From positions 1 through 64,000 of the forward strand of contig JBNKWP010000018.1 of the NCBI GenBank assembly GCA_050299835.1: a stretch of DNA of 64,000 nt, read 5' to 3'. Each line of letters begins with the position of its first letter. The first letter of the stretch is position 1. The notes under the pieces are model-generated. The model had not been told where the DNA came from and searched no databases. It saw only the letters and a program-made list of their open reading frames with translations. This document shows, piece by piece, positions 8,552 to 17,136 of this stretch. The translations under genes and the position numbers were made by a program. Source of the DNA: JAJDOD01 sp050299835 (GTDB taxonomy: Bacteria; Pseudomonadota; Alphaproteobacteria; Rhodobacterales; Rhodobacteraceae).

Positions 8552-9559
8552 ATGCATCATTTCTCGCTTCTCGACCTGTCTCTGGTGCCGGAGGGCAAGA
8601 CCGCCGCCGATGCGCTGGCCAACACTGTCGATCTGGCCCAACATGCCGAAGGCTGGGGCTATCATCGCTACTGGCTGGCGGAGCATCACAACATGCCGGG
8701 CATTGCCAGCGCCGCGACCTCCGTGGTGATCGGCCATGTGGCGGGCGCGACGACAACCATGCGCATTGGAGCGGGCGGCATCATGCTGCCGAACCATGCG
8801 CCGCTGGTGGTGGCCGAGCAGTTCGGGACGTTGGTGACCCTGTACCCTGAGCGCATAGACCTCGGCCTCGGTCGGGCACCTGGCACCGACATGGCCACCG
8901 CGCGGGCGCTCAGGCGGCACATGGCGCAGGAGGATACCTTCCCGCAGGATGTGATGGAGCTTCTGCATTACTTCGGCAATGCCTCGGAGGAGGATCGCGT
9001 CCGCGCTATCCCAGGCACCGGCACCCATGTTCCGGTGTGGATACTGGGCTCCAGCCTCTACGGCGCCCAACTGGCCGCGCATCTGGGTCTGCCTTACGCC
9101 TTCGCCTCCCATTTCGCGCCGGCCATGCTGGAGGAGGCCGCGCATATCTATCGCGAGACGTTCAAACCCTCGGCCTATCTTGCCCGGCCCTACTTCATGA
9201 TGGCGGCCGGTGTCTGTGCGGCGGAGACAGATGAGGAGGCGCAGTTCCTCCGCACGTCGCAGATGCTTGCCTTCGCGCGGCTGAGAACAGGAAAACCGGG
9301 GAAGCTGCCGCTGCCGACGCACGCTCTGGACGCCGAAATCCCGCGTGACGTGCGGGCGCAGGTCGATGCGGCGCTCTCCTGTTCGGCCACGGGATCGCGG
9401 GAGACGGTGCGCGCCCGGCTGGCCGGGTTGATCGAGCGTTATCGGCCCGACGAGATGATCGTCACCGGCATGGTCCACGATCACACGGCCCGGCTGAGAT
9501 CCTTCGAGATTGCAGCCGGGGTTCTGAGTGATTTGGTGGAGCAGCGCGAACCGGCCTGA
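8552..9559 (+). CDS. LLM class (luciferase-like) flavin-dependent oxidoreductase
   Basis: A 335-residue single-component member of the bacterial luciferase-like family, a TIM-barrel that uses reduced FMN or F420 to oxidise small substrates. The N-terminal strand LLDLSLVPEG, the signature AEGWGYHRYWLAEHHNMPG near residues 35-53, and LYPERIDLGLGRAPGTD near residue 105 are typical of the YhbW/MsnO8-like subgroup. The start ATG at 8552 is preceded by GGAACGGAGAGCCCA. It reads away from the tRNA gene and converges on the iron alcohol dehydrogenase. Its substrate is unknown. A 9-bp hairpin overlaps its stop codon. Confidence 0.92.
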   Translation: MHHFSLLDLSLVPEGKTAADALANTVDLAQHAEGWGYHRYWLAEHHNMPGIASAATSVVIGHVAGATTTMRIGAGGIMLPNHAPLVVAEQFGTLVTLYPERIDLGLGRAPGTDMATARALRRHMAQEDTFPQDVMELLHYFGNASEEDRVRAIPGTGTHVPVWILGSSLYGAQLAAHLGLPYAFASHFAPAMLEEAAHIYRETFKPSAYLARPYFMMAAGVCAAETDEEAQFLRTSQMLAFARLRTGKPGKLPLPTHALDAEIPRDVRAQVDAALSCSATGSRETVRARLAGLIERYRPDEMIVTGMVHDHTARLRSFEIAAGVLSDLVEQREPA

Positions 9560-9568
9560 CCGGTTCGC
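9546..9568. terminator. Hairpin between convergent genes, possible terminator
   Basis: Arms GCGAACCGG and CCGGTTCGC enclose a CCTGA loop that contains the stop codon of the luciferase-like gene. It sits 8 bases from the convergent stop of the iron alcohol dehydrogenase. No clear T-run follows on either strand, so termination is possible but not certain. Confidence 0.35.
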
Positions 9569-9575
9569 AATGCTC

Positions 9576-10721
9576 TTACAGCAGGGCCTCGAACAGCCTC
9601 TTCACGTTCTCACGCGTAAGTTCCACCGGGTTGCCGCCACAACTGGGGTCGCGCAGCGCCGCCTCGGTCAGGGCGTCGATATCCGGGTTCTCGACGCCGA
9701 GCGCGGTGAGAGTCTTCGGGATTGCGAAACTGTCGTTGAACTCGTCGACAAAGGCGCAAAACCCGTCGAACCCGCCGTCGATACCCAGATAAGCCGCAGC
9801 CCGGTCGAATTTCTCGCGGATCGCCGTGGCGTTGAGCTTCAGCACGGGCGGCATGCAAACCGCGTTCGTCGTGCCGTGGTGGGTGTGATGCACTGCGCCG
9901 ATGGGGTGGCTCAGCGCATGGATCGCGCCCAACCCCTTTTGGAAGGCCGTCGCCCCCATGGCGGCGGCGCTCATCATGTTGGCGCGGGCCTCGATATCGG
10001 TGCCGTCAGCATAGGCGCGCGGCAGGTATTCCTTGACCAGCCGCATGCCTTCCAGAGCGATGCCCTGGCTCATCGGGTGGTAGTGCGGGCTGGAATAGGC
10101 CTCCACGCAATGGGCGAAGGCGTCGAGGCCCGTCCCTGCCGTGATGAACTTGGGCATGCCGACCGTCAGTTCGGGATCGGCGATGACGACGGCGGGGAGC
10201 ATCTTCGGGTGGAAGATGATCTTCTTCTCGTGGCTCTCGGAATTGGTGATGACCGAGGCGCGTCCGACCTCCGATCCGGTGCCCGCCGTGGTCGGCACGG
10301 CGACGACCGGGGCGATCCCGTTCGGGTCAGCGCGGGTCCACCAATCGCCAATGTCTTCGAAGTCCCAGATCGGGCGCGTCTGGCCGGACATGAAAGCAAT
10401 GGTCTTCGCCAGATCGAGGCCCGAGCCACCGCCGAAGGCGATCACCCCGTCGAACCGGCCATCACGGTAGACGGCAACGCCTGCCTCGGCGTTGAGATCG
10501 GTCGGGTTCGGATCGACCTCGGCAAAGATCGCACGGCCCAGCCCGGCCTCTTCCATCAGGTCGAGCGTGCGCAGCGTGATCGGGTTCTCCGCCAGCCCCC
10601 GGTCTGTCACGAGAAGCGGTTTGGCGATGCCGGCCGCCTTGCAGGCCTCGCCGATCTCGGCAATGCGCCCGGCGCCGAATCGGATCGGGTTGGGATAGCT
10701 CCAGTTCGCAGTAAGTGTCAT
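9576..10721 (-). CDS. Iron-containing alcohol dehydrogenase
   Basis: A 381-residue group III alcohol dehydrogenase, NAD(P)-dependent with one active-site divalent metal. The nucleotide-binding GGGSGLDLAK motif is near residues 97-106. The metal ligands lie in AGTGLDAFAHCVEAY near residue 195 and in GLGAIHALSHPIGAVHHTHH near residue 265. Its ATG overlaps the stop of the aldehyde dehydrogenase gene by four bases (ATGA), so the two are translationally coupled. It is the last gene of the nine-gene operon. With the neighbouring GS-like ligase and aldehyde dehydrogenase it most likely oxidises an alcohol group to an aldehyde before the next step. The actual substrate is inference. Confidence 0.94.
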   Translation of the reverse strand: MTLTANWSYPNPIRFGAGRIAEIGEACKAAGIAKPLLVTDRGLAENPITLRTLDLMEEAGLGRAIFAEVDPNPTDLNAEAGVAVYRDGRFDGVIAFGGGSGLDLAKTIAFMSGQTRPIWDFEDIGDWWTRADPNGIAPVVAVPTTAGTGSEVGRASVITNSESHEKKIIFHPKMLPAVVIADPELTVGMPKFITAGTGLDAFAHCVEAYSSPHYHPMSQGIALEGMRLVKEYLPRAYADGTDIEARANMMSAAAMGATAFQKGLGAIHALSHPIGAVHHTHHGTTNAVCMPPVLKLNATAIREKFDRAAAYLGIDGGFDGFCAFVDEFNDSFAIPKTLTALGVENPDIDALTEAALRDPSCGGNPVELTRENVKRLFEALL

Positions 10722-12100
10722 GTCTTCAGCTTCTTCAGGTGGTAGGATTTGGGTCGTGTGACGGCATGGAACCCAAGGACCGATAGCCCTGCCCCGCGTC
10801 CGGTGTCCTTGCAGCCGGTCCAGCAGAGCGCCGGGTCCAGGTAATCGCAGCGGTTCATGAAGACCGTCCCGGTTTCCAGCCTGCGGCCTATGGCGTCCGC
10901 CGCGTCGGTGTCGTTGGTCCAGATCGCGCAGGTCAGACCGAAACGGCAGTCGTTCATCAGGGCGATGGCCTCTTCGTCATCCTTCACCGGCATGATGCCG
11001 ACGGCGGGACCAAAGGTTTCGTCGCGCATGATACGCATGGAATGGTCCACGCCGGTCAGGATCTGAGGGGTGACGTAAGTCCCACCGTCATCCCCCGCCA
11101 TCTTCTCGATATGCGGGGTCGCGCCTGCCGCGACGGCTTCCTCGACCTGCGCCCGGACCTCGTCGGCGAACCGCGCGTTGGCCATCGGACCCAGCGTCGT
11201 CGCCTCATCCAGCGGATTGCCAAGGACATAGCCGTTCACGAGCGCCACCGCCTTCTCAACGAAGGCATCGTAAAGGCTCTCATGGACATAGATCCGCTCG
11301 ATACCGCAACAGCACTGTCCGGAGTTGAACATGGCCCCATCGATCAGCGTATCGACTGCCGCATCCAGATCGGCATCTGCGCGGACATAGCCCGGATCCT
11401 TGCCTCCGAGTTCGGTGGAGACGGCGGTGAAGGTGCCAGCCGCCGCGCGTTCCATCGCCTGCCCGCCGCCGACGGAGCCGGTGAAGTTCACCATGCCGAA
11501 ATGCCCTTCCCCGATCAGGGCGGAGGTGGTGTCATGATCGAGAACGACATTGGTGAACACGCCTTCCGGCACCCCCGCCGCTTCGAAGGCATCGGCCAGA
11601 TGCTCGCCCACGAGGATCGTCTGGGAGGCGTGTTTCAGCACCGCTGTATTCCCCGCAATCAGCGCGGGCGCGATGGTGTTGATCGCGGTCATATAGGGGT
11701 AGTTCCAGGGCGCGACGACAAGCACCACGCCCTGCGGTTCCCGTTCGATCTTGCGCAGGAAATCTTCGCTGTCCTCGATGACGAGCGGCGCCAGCGCGTC
11801 CTCGGCAATCGACGCCATGTAATCCGCGCGTTCCTTGAACCCGCCGAATTCCCCGCCATAGCGGACCGGGCGTCCCATCTGGTGGGCAAGCTCAGTCACC
11901 ATCCGGTCGGTGGTCTCGCCGATATAGGCGACGGCCTTTTCGACATAGGCGATGCGCCGGTCGAGCGGCAGCGCCGCCCATCCAGCCTGCGCCGCCTTCG
12001 CAGCTTTCACCGCTGCACGGGCCGCCTCATCCGAGAGGCATTCCCGCTCGGCATAAACCGACCCGTCGATAGGCGAGATGCATTTGATTGTCTTGGTCAT
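10718..12100 (-). CDS. Aldehyde dehydrogenase family protein
   Basis: An NAD(P)-dependent aldehyde dehydrogenase of 460 residues. The general-base glutamate is in TELGGKDPGYV near residue 230 and the catalytic cysteine in NSGQCCCGIERIYVHE near residue 264. FTGSVGGGQAM forms the cofactor-binding turn. The start used is ATG at 12100, four bases after the stop of the GS-like gene; an in-frame TTG at 12118 would run into that gene. The product would convert the aldehyde made by the iron alcohol dehydrogenase into an acid. In known gamma-glutamylation routes (PuuC) an aldehyde dehydrogenase acts on the glutamylated intermediate, and the gene order here suggests the same logic. Confidence 0.94.
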   Translation of the reverse strand: MTKTIKCISPIDGSVYAERECLSDEAARAAVKAAKAAQAGWAALPLDRRIAYVEKAVAYIGETTDRMVTELAHQMGRPVRYGGEFGGFKERADYMASIAEDALAPLVIEDSEDFLRKIEREPQGVVLVVAPWNYPYMTAINTIAPALIAGNTAVLKHASQTILVGEHLADAFEAAGVPEGVFTNVVLDHDTTSALIGEGHFGMVNFTGSVGGGQAMERAAAGTFTAVSTELGGKDPGYVRADADLDAAVDTLIDGAMFNSGQCCCGIERIYVHESLYDAFVEKAVALVNGYVLGNPLDEATTLGPMANARFADEVRAQVEEAVAAGATPHIEKMAGDDGGTYVTPQILTGVDHSMRIMRDETFGPAVGIMPVKDDEEAIALMNDCRFGLTCAIWTNDTDAADAIGRRLETGTVFMNRCDYLDPALCWTGCKDTGRGAGLSVLGFHAVTRPKSYHLKKLKT

Positions 12101-12104
12101 GTCC

Positions 12105-13469
12105 TCAGGCCTTCTCAAAGCCGCGCGCGATTTCCCAGTCGGTCACGACGCGGTCAAATTCTTCCTGCTCCCACTCGGCGGCACGGGTGTAATGGTCGAT
12201 CACGTCGTCGCCCATCGCTTCCCGCAGCATCTTCGAATTGCGCAGCGCCTCTGTCGCTGCCCGCAGCGTGTTCGGGATCTCTGGCACGCTTTCGTCATCG
12301 TAAAGATCGCCCTTCGCGGGCGGCGCAAGCTCCAGCTTCTCCTCGATCCCCTTCAAACCTGCGGCCAGCAAGGCGGCCTGCGCAAGATAGGGGTTCATGT
12401 CCGAGCCGGGAATGCGGCATTCCACCCGCACGCCCTTGGTGTCTGCCCCGCAAAGACGGAACCCGGCGGTGCGGTTGTCCACCGACCACGCGATCTTGGT
12501 GGGCGCGAATGTGCCCTTGGCGAAGCGTTTGTAGGAATTGATGTAGGGGGCGAAGAACCACGTGCAATCAGAGGCATAGGCGATGATGCCGGCCATGAAG
12601 TGGCGCATCATTCCCGACATCGCGTGGTCGCCGCTATCGTCATGGAAAGCGTTCTTCCCATCCTTCCACAAGGACATGTGGACGTGGCTGGCGCTGCCGA
12701 CCCGGTCCTGATGCCACTTCGGCAGGAAGCTGGCGGAATGCCCCTGTTGCCAGGCGATCTCTTTTGTCGCGTGCTTGGCGATGGTGTGGTTGTCGGCGCA
12801 GTCCAGCGCCTCGGCATAACGGATGTTCAGTTCCTGCTGCCCGACCTCAGCCTCGCCCTTGGAGTTCTCGACCGGGATGCCAGCGTCCACCAGATGGTTC
12901 CTGAGGGGCCGCATGACGTGCTCTTCCTTGGTCGTCTGGAAGATATTGTAATCCTCGTTGTACGGCCCCACCGTCGACAGATCCCGATAGCCCTCCGCCC
13001 GCATCTGATCGAGCGGCTTGAGGAATAGGAAAAACTCCAGCTCCGTCGCCATCATCGGCGTCAGCCCAAGCGCCCCTGCCCGTTCGATCTGCTTCTTGAG
13101 CATCTGACGCGGCGCATGCGGCACCGGCTCATGCGTGTGATGATCGAGAATATCACACAGCACCATCGCCGTCGCGTCGAGCCACGGCATCATGCGCAGC
13201 GTCGAAAGATCGGGCTTCATCACGTAATCGCCATAGCCATGCCGCCAGCTGGTCGAGGCATAGCCATCCGGCGTCGCCATCTCCAGGTCGGTGGCCAGCA
13301 GGTAATTGCAGCAATGGGTTTCTTCATGTGCGCTTTCGATGAAGTTCGACACATGGAACCGCTTGCCCATCAGCCGCCCCTGCATGTCGACGAAGCAGAC
13401 GACAACAGTGTCGATCTCGCCGGTCTCAGCCTTGGCTTTCAGATCATCGAAGGTGAAGGTTTTGCTCAT
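12105..13469 (-). CDS. Glutamine synthetase family ligase (probable gamma-glutamyl-amine ligase)
   Basis: A 454-residue member of the glutamine synthetase superfamily, in the divergent group with PuuA, IpuC and GlnA4-like enzymes, which join glutamate to organic amines using ATP. The beta-grasp N-terminus is VVVCFVDMQGRLMGKR. The metal-binding ELEFFLF lies near residue 145, EVGQQELNIRY near 210, and HVHMSLW near 255. The adenylylation site of classical GlnA was not recognised. The start overlaps the stop of the upstream unknown gene by four bases. Its placement between a TRAP system and two dehydrogenases argues for catabolism rather than ammonia assimilation. The amine substrate is unknown. 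Confidence 0.9.
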   Translation of the reverse strand: MSKTFTFDDLKAKAETGEIDTVVVCFVDMQGRLMGKRFHVSNFIESAHEETHCCNYLLATDLEMATPDGYASTSWRHGYGDYVMKPDLSTLRMMPWLDATAMVLCDILDHHTHEPVPHAPRQMLKKQIERAGALGLTPMMATELEFFLFLKPLDQMRAEGYRDLSTVGPYNEDYNIFQTTKEEHVMRPLRNHLVDAGIPVENSKGEAEVGQQELNIRYAEALDCADNHTIAKHATKEIAWQQGHSASFLPKWHQDRVGSASHVHMSLWKDGKNAFHDDSGDHAMSGMMRHFMAGIIAYASDCTWFFAPYINSYKRFAKGTFAPTKIAWSVDNRTAGFRLCGADTKGVRVECRIPGSDMNPYLAQAALLAAGLKGIEEKLELAPPAKGDLYDDESVPEIPNTLRAATEALRNSKMLREAMGDDVIDHYTRAAEWEQEEFDRVVTDWEIARGFEKA

Positions 13470-13924
13470 GTCTCGTCTCCTTCGAGAGGTCTGCCGGTCT
13501 TTGGGTCAATTTGTTCGGAATAAGCGATTTTAGGGGCTTCGGGCGCAGGTGGATCGAACTCTGCCACGAGTCGACCGTTCTCAACCCAGACTCTCGCCGA
13601 TTTCAAGGGCCGTTCTCCGGGATGCGGATTGATGGCAAGATAGAAATTTACGTCAAATAACTGGTTGATGTATTTCTCGGGAACTTCTCCTGGCTCGTAA
13701 GCGCCAAGGCCAATATGCGGCCCTCGCGAGCTTTCAAGTCTCCCATTGCGATCATACCGCGCTGCACCGAGACTCCAGCAAAGGGAACAGATGTAACCTT
13801 CAGGAACCATCTTGGCCCAAGTTTCAATTTCATTTTTCGCCTCATCCGAAAACGTCACCATGTCGGGAGAGACAACGCCCCGCCCCCACCCTTCGTACTC
13901 GTCGTCTTCGGTTGCGTCGTTCAT
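13466..13924 (-). CDS. Conserved-looking protein of unknown function
   Basis: A 152-residue soluble, acidic protein with no family I recognise. Visible features are a Cys pair in EGYICSLCWSLGAARYDRNG, a central FDVNFYLAINPHPGE, and a Pro-rich C-terminus with KTGRPLEGDET. It lies inside the catabolic operon, after the TRAP binding-protein gene, and its stop overlaps the ATG of the GS-like gene by four bases, so it is translated with the operon. Its base composition is visibly AT-richer than its neighbours, as is that of the other unknown gene of this operon, which hints at later insertion. It could be an immunity-like or accessory protein; no function is claimed. Confidence 0.72.
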   Translation of the reverse strand: MNDATEDDEYEGWGRGVVSPDMVTFSDEAKNEIETWAKMVPEGYICSLCWSLGAARYDRNGRLESSRGPHIGLGAYEPGEVPEKYINQLFDVNFYLAINPHPGERPLKSARVWVENGRLVAEFDPPAPEAPKIAYSEQIDPKTGRPLEGDET

Positions 13925-13951
13925 TGCTCAGTGTCGTATTCAAGGTAAGGC

Positions 13952-14007
13952 GCCCCGGCCTTAACCGGGGCGGCCATTTTGGTATAGCACCGGGCTCCTC
14001 CCGGTGC
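13952..14007. repeat. Pair of GC-rich hairpins downstream of dctP
   Basis: Two hairpins lie between the TRAP binding-protein gene and the next operon gene: CGCCCCGG/CCGGGGCG (13952-13973) and GCACCGGG/CCCGGTGC (13987-14007). Neither is followed by a T-run. They most likely protect the 3' end of the dctP message or dampen downstream expression, which is common after abundant binding proteins. Confidence 0.55.
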
Positions 14008-14013
14008 GCCGGG

Positions 14014-15045
14014 TTAGCCGTACCGGTAAGGCCGCCCGGCCTTGGCCATGTCGGAATTGTACTTGCGGAAGATCTTCACGATCTTGGCCTTGGTTTCCGA
14101 CTCCGCCGCGATCTCGTCCCAGAACTGGACGGCCGCATCCTCCACTGTCTGCCACTCGGCGTCTGGGATCGAGGTCAGCTGCATCTTGGTGCCGTTCACG
14201 CGAAGGTCGGCCTCGCCGCCCCAGTACCACCACTGGCGGTAGTAGTGGCTCTGCTCCATGCAGACCGTCAGAAGGGTCTGAAGGTCTTCCGGCAGTTCCT
14301 CCCAGCGTTCCATATTGGCGAAGAAATGGCCGATCCAGGCACCCGAGATATTGTTGGTCAGGAAGTAGTTCGTCACATCCGCCCAACCGACAGTGTAGTC
14401 TTCAGTGATGCCCGACCATGCGATGCCGTCAAGCTCGCCGGTCTGCACCGCAACCTCGATGTCTTCCCATGGCAAGGTGACGGGCACCACGCCGAACTGC
14501 GACAGGAAGCGCCCGGCCGTCGGGAAGGTGAATACGCGCTTGCCCTTCAGGTCTTCAAGGCTGTTGATTGGGTCTTTCGTCGCGAAGTGACACGGGTCCC
14601 ACGATCCGGCGGAGATGTGCTTCACGCCGACCTTGGCGTATTCTTCCTTCCAGATCTCGTCGAGACCGTACTGGTTGAACAGCACCGGCACGTCGAGCGA
14701 ATAGCGCGAGCCGAAGGGGAAATAGCCACCGAAGACGGTCACTTCCGTGGGCGACGCCATGGAGTCGTCATCCGACTGCACCGCGTCGATGGTGCCGCGT
14801 TGAAGGGCCTGGAAAAGCTCGCCCGTGGGCACAAGCTGGTCGGAGTAGTAGGTCTCGATCTGCATCCGATCGCCAGCGATGGTGTTGAACATCTTGATCG
14901 CCGGGTCCAGCACATGCTCGGCCAGTGCAGCACCTGCGTAGGTCTGCAGCCGCCAGGTGATTGTCGATTGCGCGATCGCGGGCGTGGCGAGGGCTGCGGG
15001 CGCGGCGACGGCGGCGCCCTGAATGAACTTACGTCTTGTAGTCAT
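14014..15045 (-). CDS. TRAP transporter substrate-binding protein (DctP type)
   Basis: The periplasmic binding protein of a TRAP transporter, 343 residues. The N-terminus MTTRRKFIQGAAVAAPAAL is a twin-arginine-type export signal, with cleavage likely after TPAIAQ. The mature protein shows the DctP/TakP-like core: ETYYSDQLVPTGELFQALQ, LKGKRVFTFPTAGRFL near residue 175, and GELDGIAWSG near residue 205. It serves the permeases at 15811-17702. TRAP binding proteins usually grip a carboxylate, so the ligand is probably an organic acid or zwitterion. A separate unknown gene sits between it and the large permease, which is an unusual arrangement. ATG at 15045 is preceded by AAGGAGAGAAGAC. Confidence 0.94.
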   Translation of the reverse strand: MTTRRKFIQGAAVAAPAALATPAIAQSTITWRLQTYAGAALAEHVLDPAIKMFNTIAGDRMQIETYYSDQLVPTGELFQALQRGTIDAVQSDDDSMASPTEVTVFGGYFPFGSRYSLDVPVLFNQYGLDEIWKEEYAKVGVKHISAGSWDPCHFATKDPINSLEDLKGKRVFTFPTAGRFLSQFGVVPVTLPWEDIEVAVQTGELDGIAWSGITEDYTVGWADVTNYFLTNNISGAWIGHFFANMERWEELPEDLQTLLTVCMEQSHYYRQWWYWGGEADLRVNGTKMQLTSIPDAEWQTVEDAAVQFWDEIAAESETKAKIVKIFRKYNSDMAKAGRPYRYG

Positions 15046-15099
15046 GTCTTCTCTCCTTGCTGGTTGTCGCAGACGGGTTGATCCCCATCCTCTCAGATT

Positions 15100-15807
15100 T
15101 CAGAAAAATGGCTCGCTCCCGTGTCCCTTTCCAGACCAGTATCTTGCCCAGCGGGCGGCCTGATCGGCGATGTGGGCCTGCGCTTCTGGACCCGTCTCAG
15201 TCTCCCATTGGAAGTTGCGGACTCCCAGGACATGTGTGACGTTCCGTTCCTCCGCATAGCTGTCGGCGGCCGCGCGAAGTTGTTCTCCCCATTCTCGCAA
15301 TCCGTCGTCAAGCATTGGCTGCCATGCCGTGTTCAGCATGTCCTCGTCGATTACGTCTCCGCAATCTTTAAGAAACTCACCGCGAAAACTTGCGCGGTCC
15401 ACGCCTTCGTAAAGATAGGCATGGGTGTAGACCGGGAACCCGTCGCATTCAGGCATGATCTGAAGCACAAAGTAACCATCCATGTTCTTGTGCGCCTGTT
15501 CCAGCGACATTTCACCCGCTTCGATCTTTGCCGCCAGATGCTCCTCCAGCCAGCGATCCGCCTCCGGATCGCGCCCTACGACAGGGGCTCCGATACTTTC
15601 GAAATGCGGGATGGATATCTCCTCAAAACGCCGATGAAGTGCATCAATGTTCTCGGACTTGGAGAAAAGTCGCTTCAGAAAAGACTGGCTTGTCGTGCCG
15701 GTCGGTTGCATACGGCCTTTTGCAACCTCAATACGCCGCCAGAGGTCTTCGAACTCTGCGTCAAAACCCGGCTTGGGTTTCGGAAGGGGATTGAGATCCA
15801 GTCCCAT
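15100..15807 (-). CDS. Unknown protein inserted in the TRAP operon
   Basis: A 235-residue acidic, soluble protein with no recognised family. It is rich in Trp, Glu and Asp; noticeable stretches are RFEEISIPHFESIGAPVVG, YFVLQIMPECDGFPVYTHA, and WQPMLDDGLREWGEQLRAAA. No signal peptide or membrane segment is visible. It starts three bases after the stop of the large TRAP permease, with GGGAACTAGGCG as ribosome binding site, and precedes dctP by 54 bases, so it is part of the operon. Its AT content is higher than that of its neighbours. Together with the 152-residue gene further on, it marks two points where unknown genes interrupt a standard catabolic operon. Confidence 0.72.
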   Translation of the reverse strand: MGLDLNPLPKPKPGFDAEFEDLWRRIEVAKGRMQPTGTTSQSFLKRLFSKSENIDALHRRFEEISIPHFESIGAPVVGRDPEADRWLEEHLAAKIEAGEMSLEQAHKNMDGYFVLQIMPECDGFPVYTHAYLYEGVDRASFRGEFLKDCGDVIDEDMLNTAWQPMLDDGLREWGEQLRAAADSYAEERNVTHVLGVRNFQWETETGPEAQAHIADQAARWARYWSGKGHGSEPFF

Positions 15808-15810
15808 CGC

Positions 15811-17136
15811 CTAGTTCCCGTACACATATTGCGGCAGCCACAGTGCGATCTGCGGGAAGACCATGATCGTGGTCAGCGCAAGCACCATGACGGCGACGAA
15901 GGGGATGATCGAACGATAGATGTCGCGCAGAGTGATCTCAGGCGGGGCCATCGCCCGCATCAGGAACAGGTTATAGCCGAAGGGCGGCGTCATGTAGGCG
16001 ACCTGCGTGGTGATCGTGTAGAGCACACCGTACCAGATCAGGTCGAAGCCAAGCGCGCCGACGAGCGGGATGTAAAGCGGGGCGACGATCACCAGCATCG
16101 CGGTATCGTCCAGGAACGTGCCCATCAGGATGAAGCTGAGTTGCATCAGGATCAGGATCATCCACGGGCTGAGACCGAGCTTTTCGGTGAAAAGGCTCTC
16201 AATGGCCTTCACAGCGCCCAGCCCGTCGAAGACAGCGCCAAAGGCGAGGGCTGCGAGGATGATCCACATGAACATGCAAGTGATGCCGAGCGTGCTGCGG
16301 ACCGAAGTCTCGAAAACGGTCCAGTTCATCCGGCGCTTCAGCACGGCAGCGAGGAAGGCGACGATTGCCCCGATGGCCGAGCTTTCGACGAGCGACGTCC
16401 AGCCCTTCACGAAGGGAACCATCATGGCGAAGAAGATGGCCAGCGGCAGCAGGCCGGAGAGCAGAAGCATGTATTTTTCGCGCTTCGGCATGTCCCGTTC
16501 TTCTTCCGACAGGACCGGACCAAGGCTCGGGTTCATCCGGCAGCGAATGGCGATATAGACGATGAACATCCCCGCCATCATCAGCCCCGGCAGGACACCT
16601 GCGAGCCAGAGCTGTCCCACCGGCTGCCGCGCAATCATCGCGTAAAGCACCAGCACGACCGAAGGCGGCACGAGGATGCCAAGCGAACTCCCCGCCTGGA
16701 TCACCCCGGTGACCATCCGCTTGTCATAGCCGCGCCTCAGCAGTTCGGGCAGCGCGATGGTGGCCCCGATTGCCATGCCAGCGACAGACAGCCCGTTCAT
16801 GGCGGAGATCAGCACCATCAACCCAATCGTCCCGATGGCCAGCCCACCGCGCAAGCCCCCCATCCAGACGTGGAACATCTTGTAAAGGTCGTCGGCAATG
16901 CGGCTTTCCGAAAGGACATAGCCCATGAAAACGAACATCGGCACGGTCAGCAGCGGGTACCAGCGCATCAGCTTGATCGACTGTGAGAACGCGATGTCGA
17001 ACCCGCCCCGCTCGCCCCAGAGCGCAAGTGCCGCGATCACCGCGACGAATCCGATGGCCCCGAAGACGCGCTGGCCGGAAAACAGCAGCACCATCATCGA
17101 GGCGAACATGACGAGCGCGATGGCTTCGTAGCTCAT
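15811..17136 (-). CDS. TRAP transporter large permease (DctM type)
   Basis: The 441-residue ion-coupled membrane subunit of a TRAP transporter, with about twelve hydrophobic segments spread over the whole length. Family signatures are PMFVFMGYVLSESRIADDLY near residue 65, MNGLSVAGMAIGATIALPEL near residue 110, and ILVPPSVVLVLYAMIARQP near residue 155. It couples substrate uptake to a cation gradient together with the small subunit. Its ATG overlaps the stop of the small permease gene by four bases and has a strong GGCGAGGAGGTGGC site. It belongs to the nine-gene catabolic operon. Confidence 0.96.
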   Translation of the reverse strand: MSYEAIALVMFASMMVLLFSGQRVFGAIGFVAVIAALALWGERGGFDIAFSQSIKLMRWYPLLTVPMFVFMGYVLSESRIADDLYKMFHVWMGGLRGGLAIGTIGLMVLISAMNGLSVAGMAIGATIALPELLRRGYDKRMVTGVIQAGSSLGILVPPSVVLVLYAMIARQPVGQLWLAGVLPGLMMAGMFIVYIAIRCRMNPSLGPVLSEEERDMPKREKYMLLLSGLLPLAIFFAMMVPFVKGWTSLVESSAIGAIVAFLAAVLKRRMNWTVFETSVRSTLGITCMFMWIILAALAFGAVFDGLGAVKAIESLFTEKLGLSPWMILILMQLSFILMGTFLDDTAMLVIVAPLYIPLVGALGFDLIWYGVLYTITTQVAYMTPPFGYNLFLMRAMAPPEITLRDIYRSIIPFVAVMVLALTTIMVFPQIALWLPQYVYGN

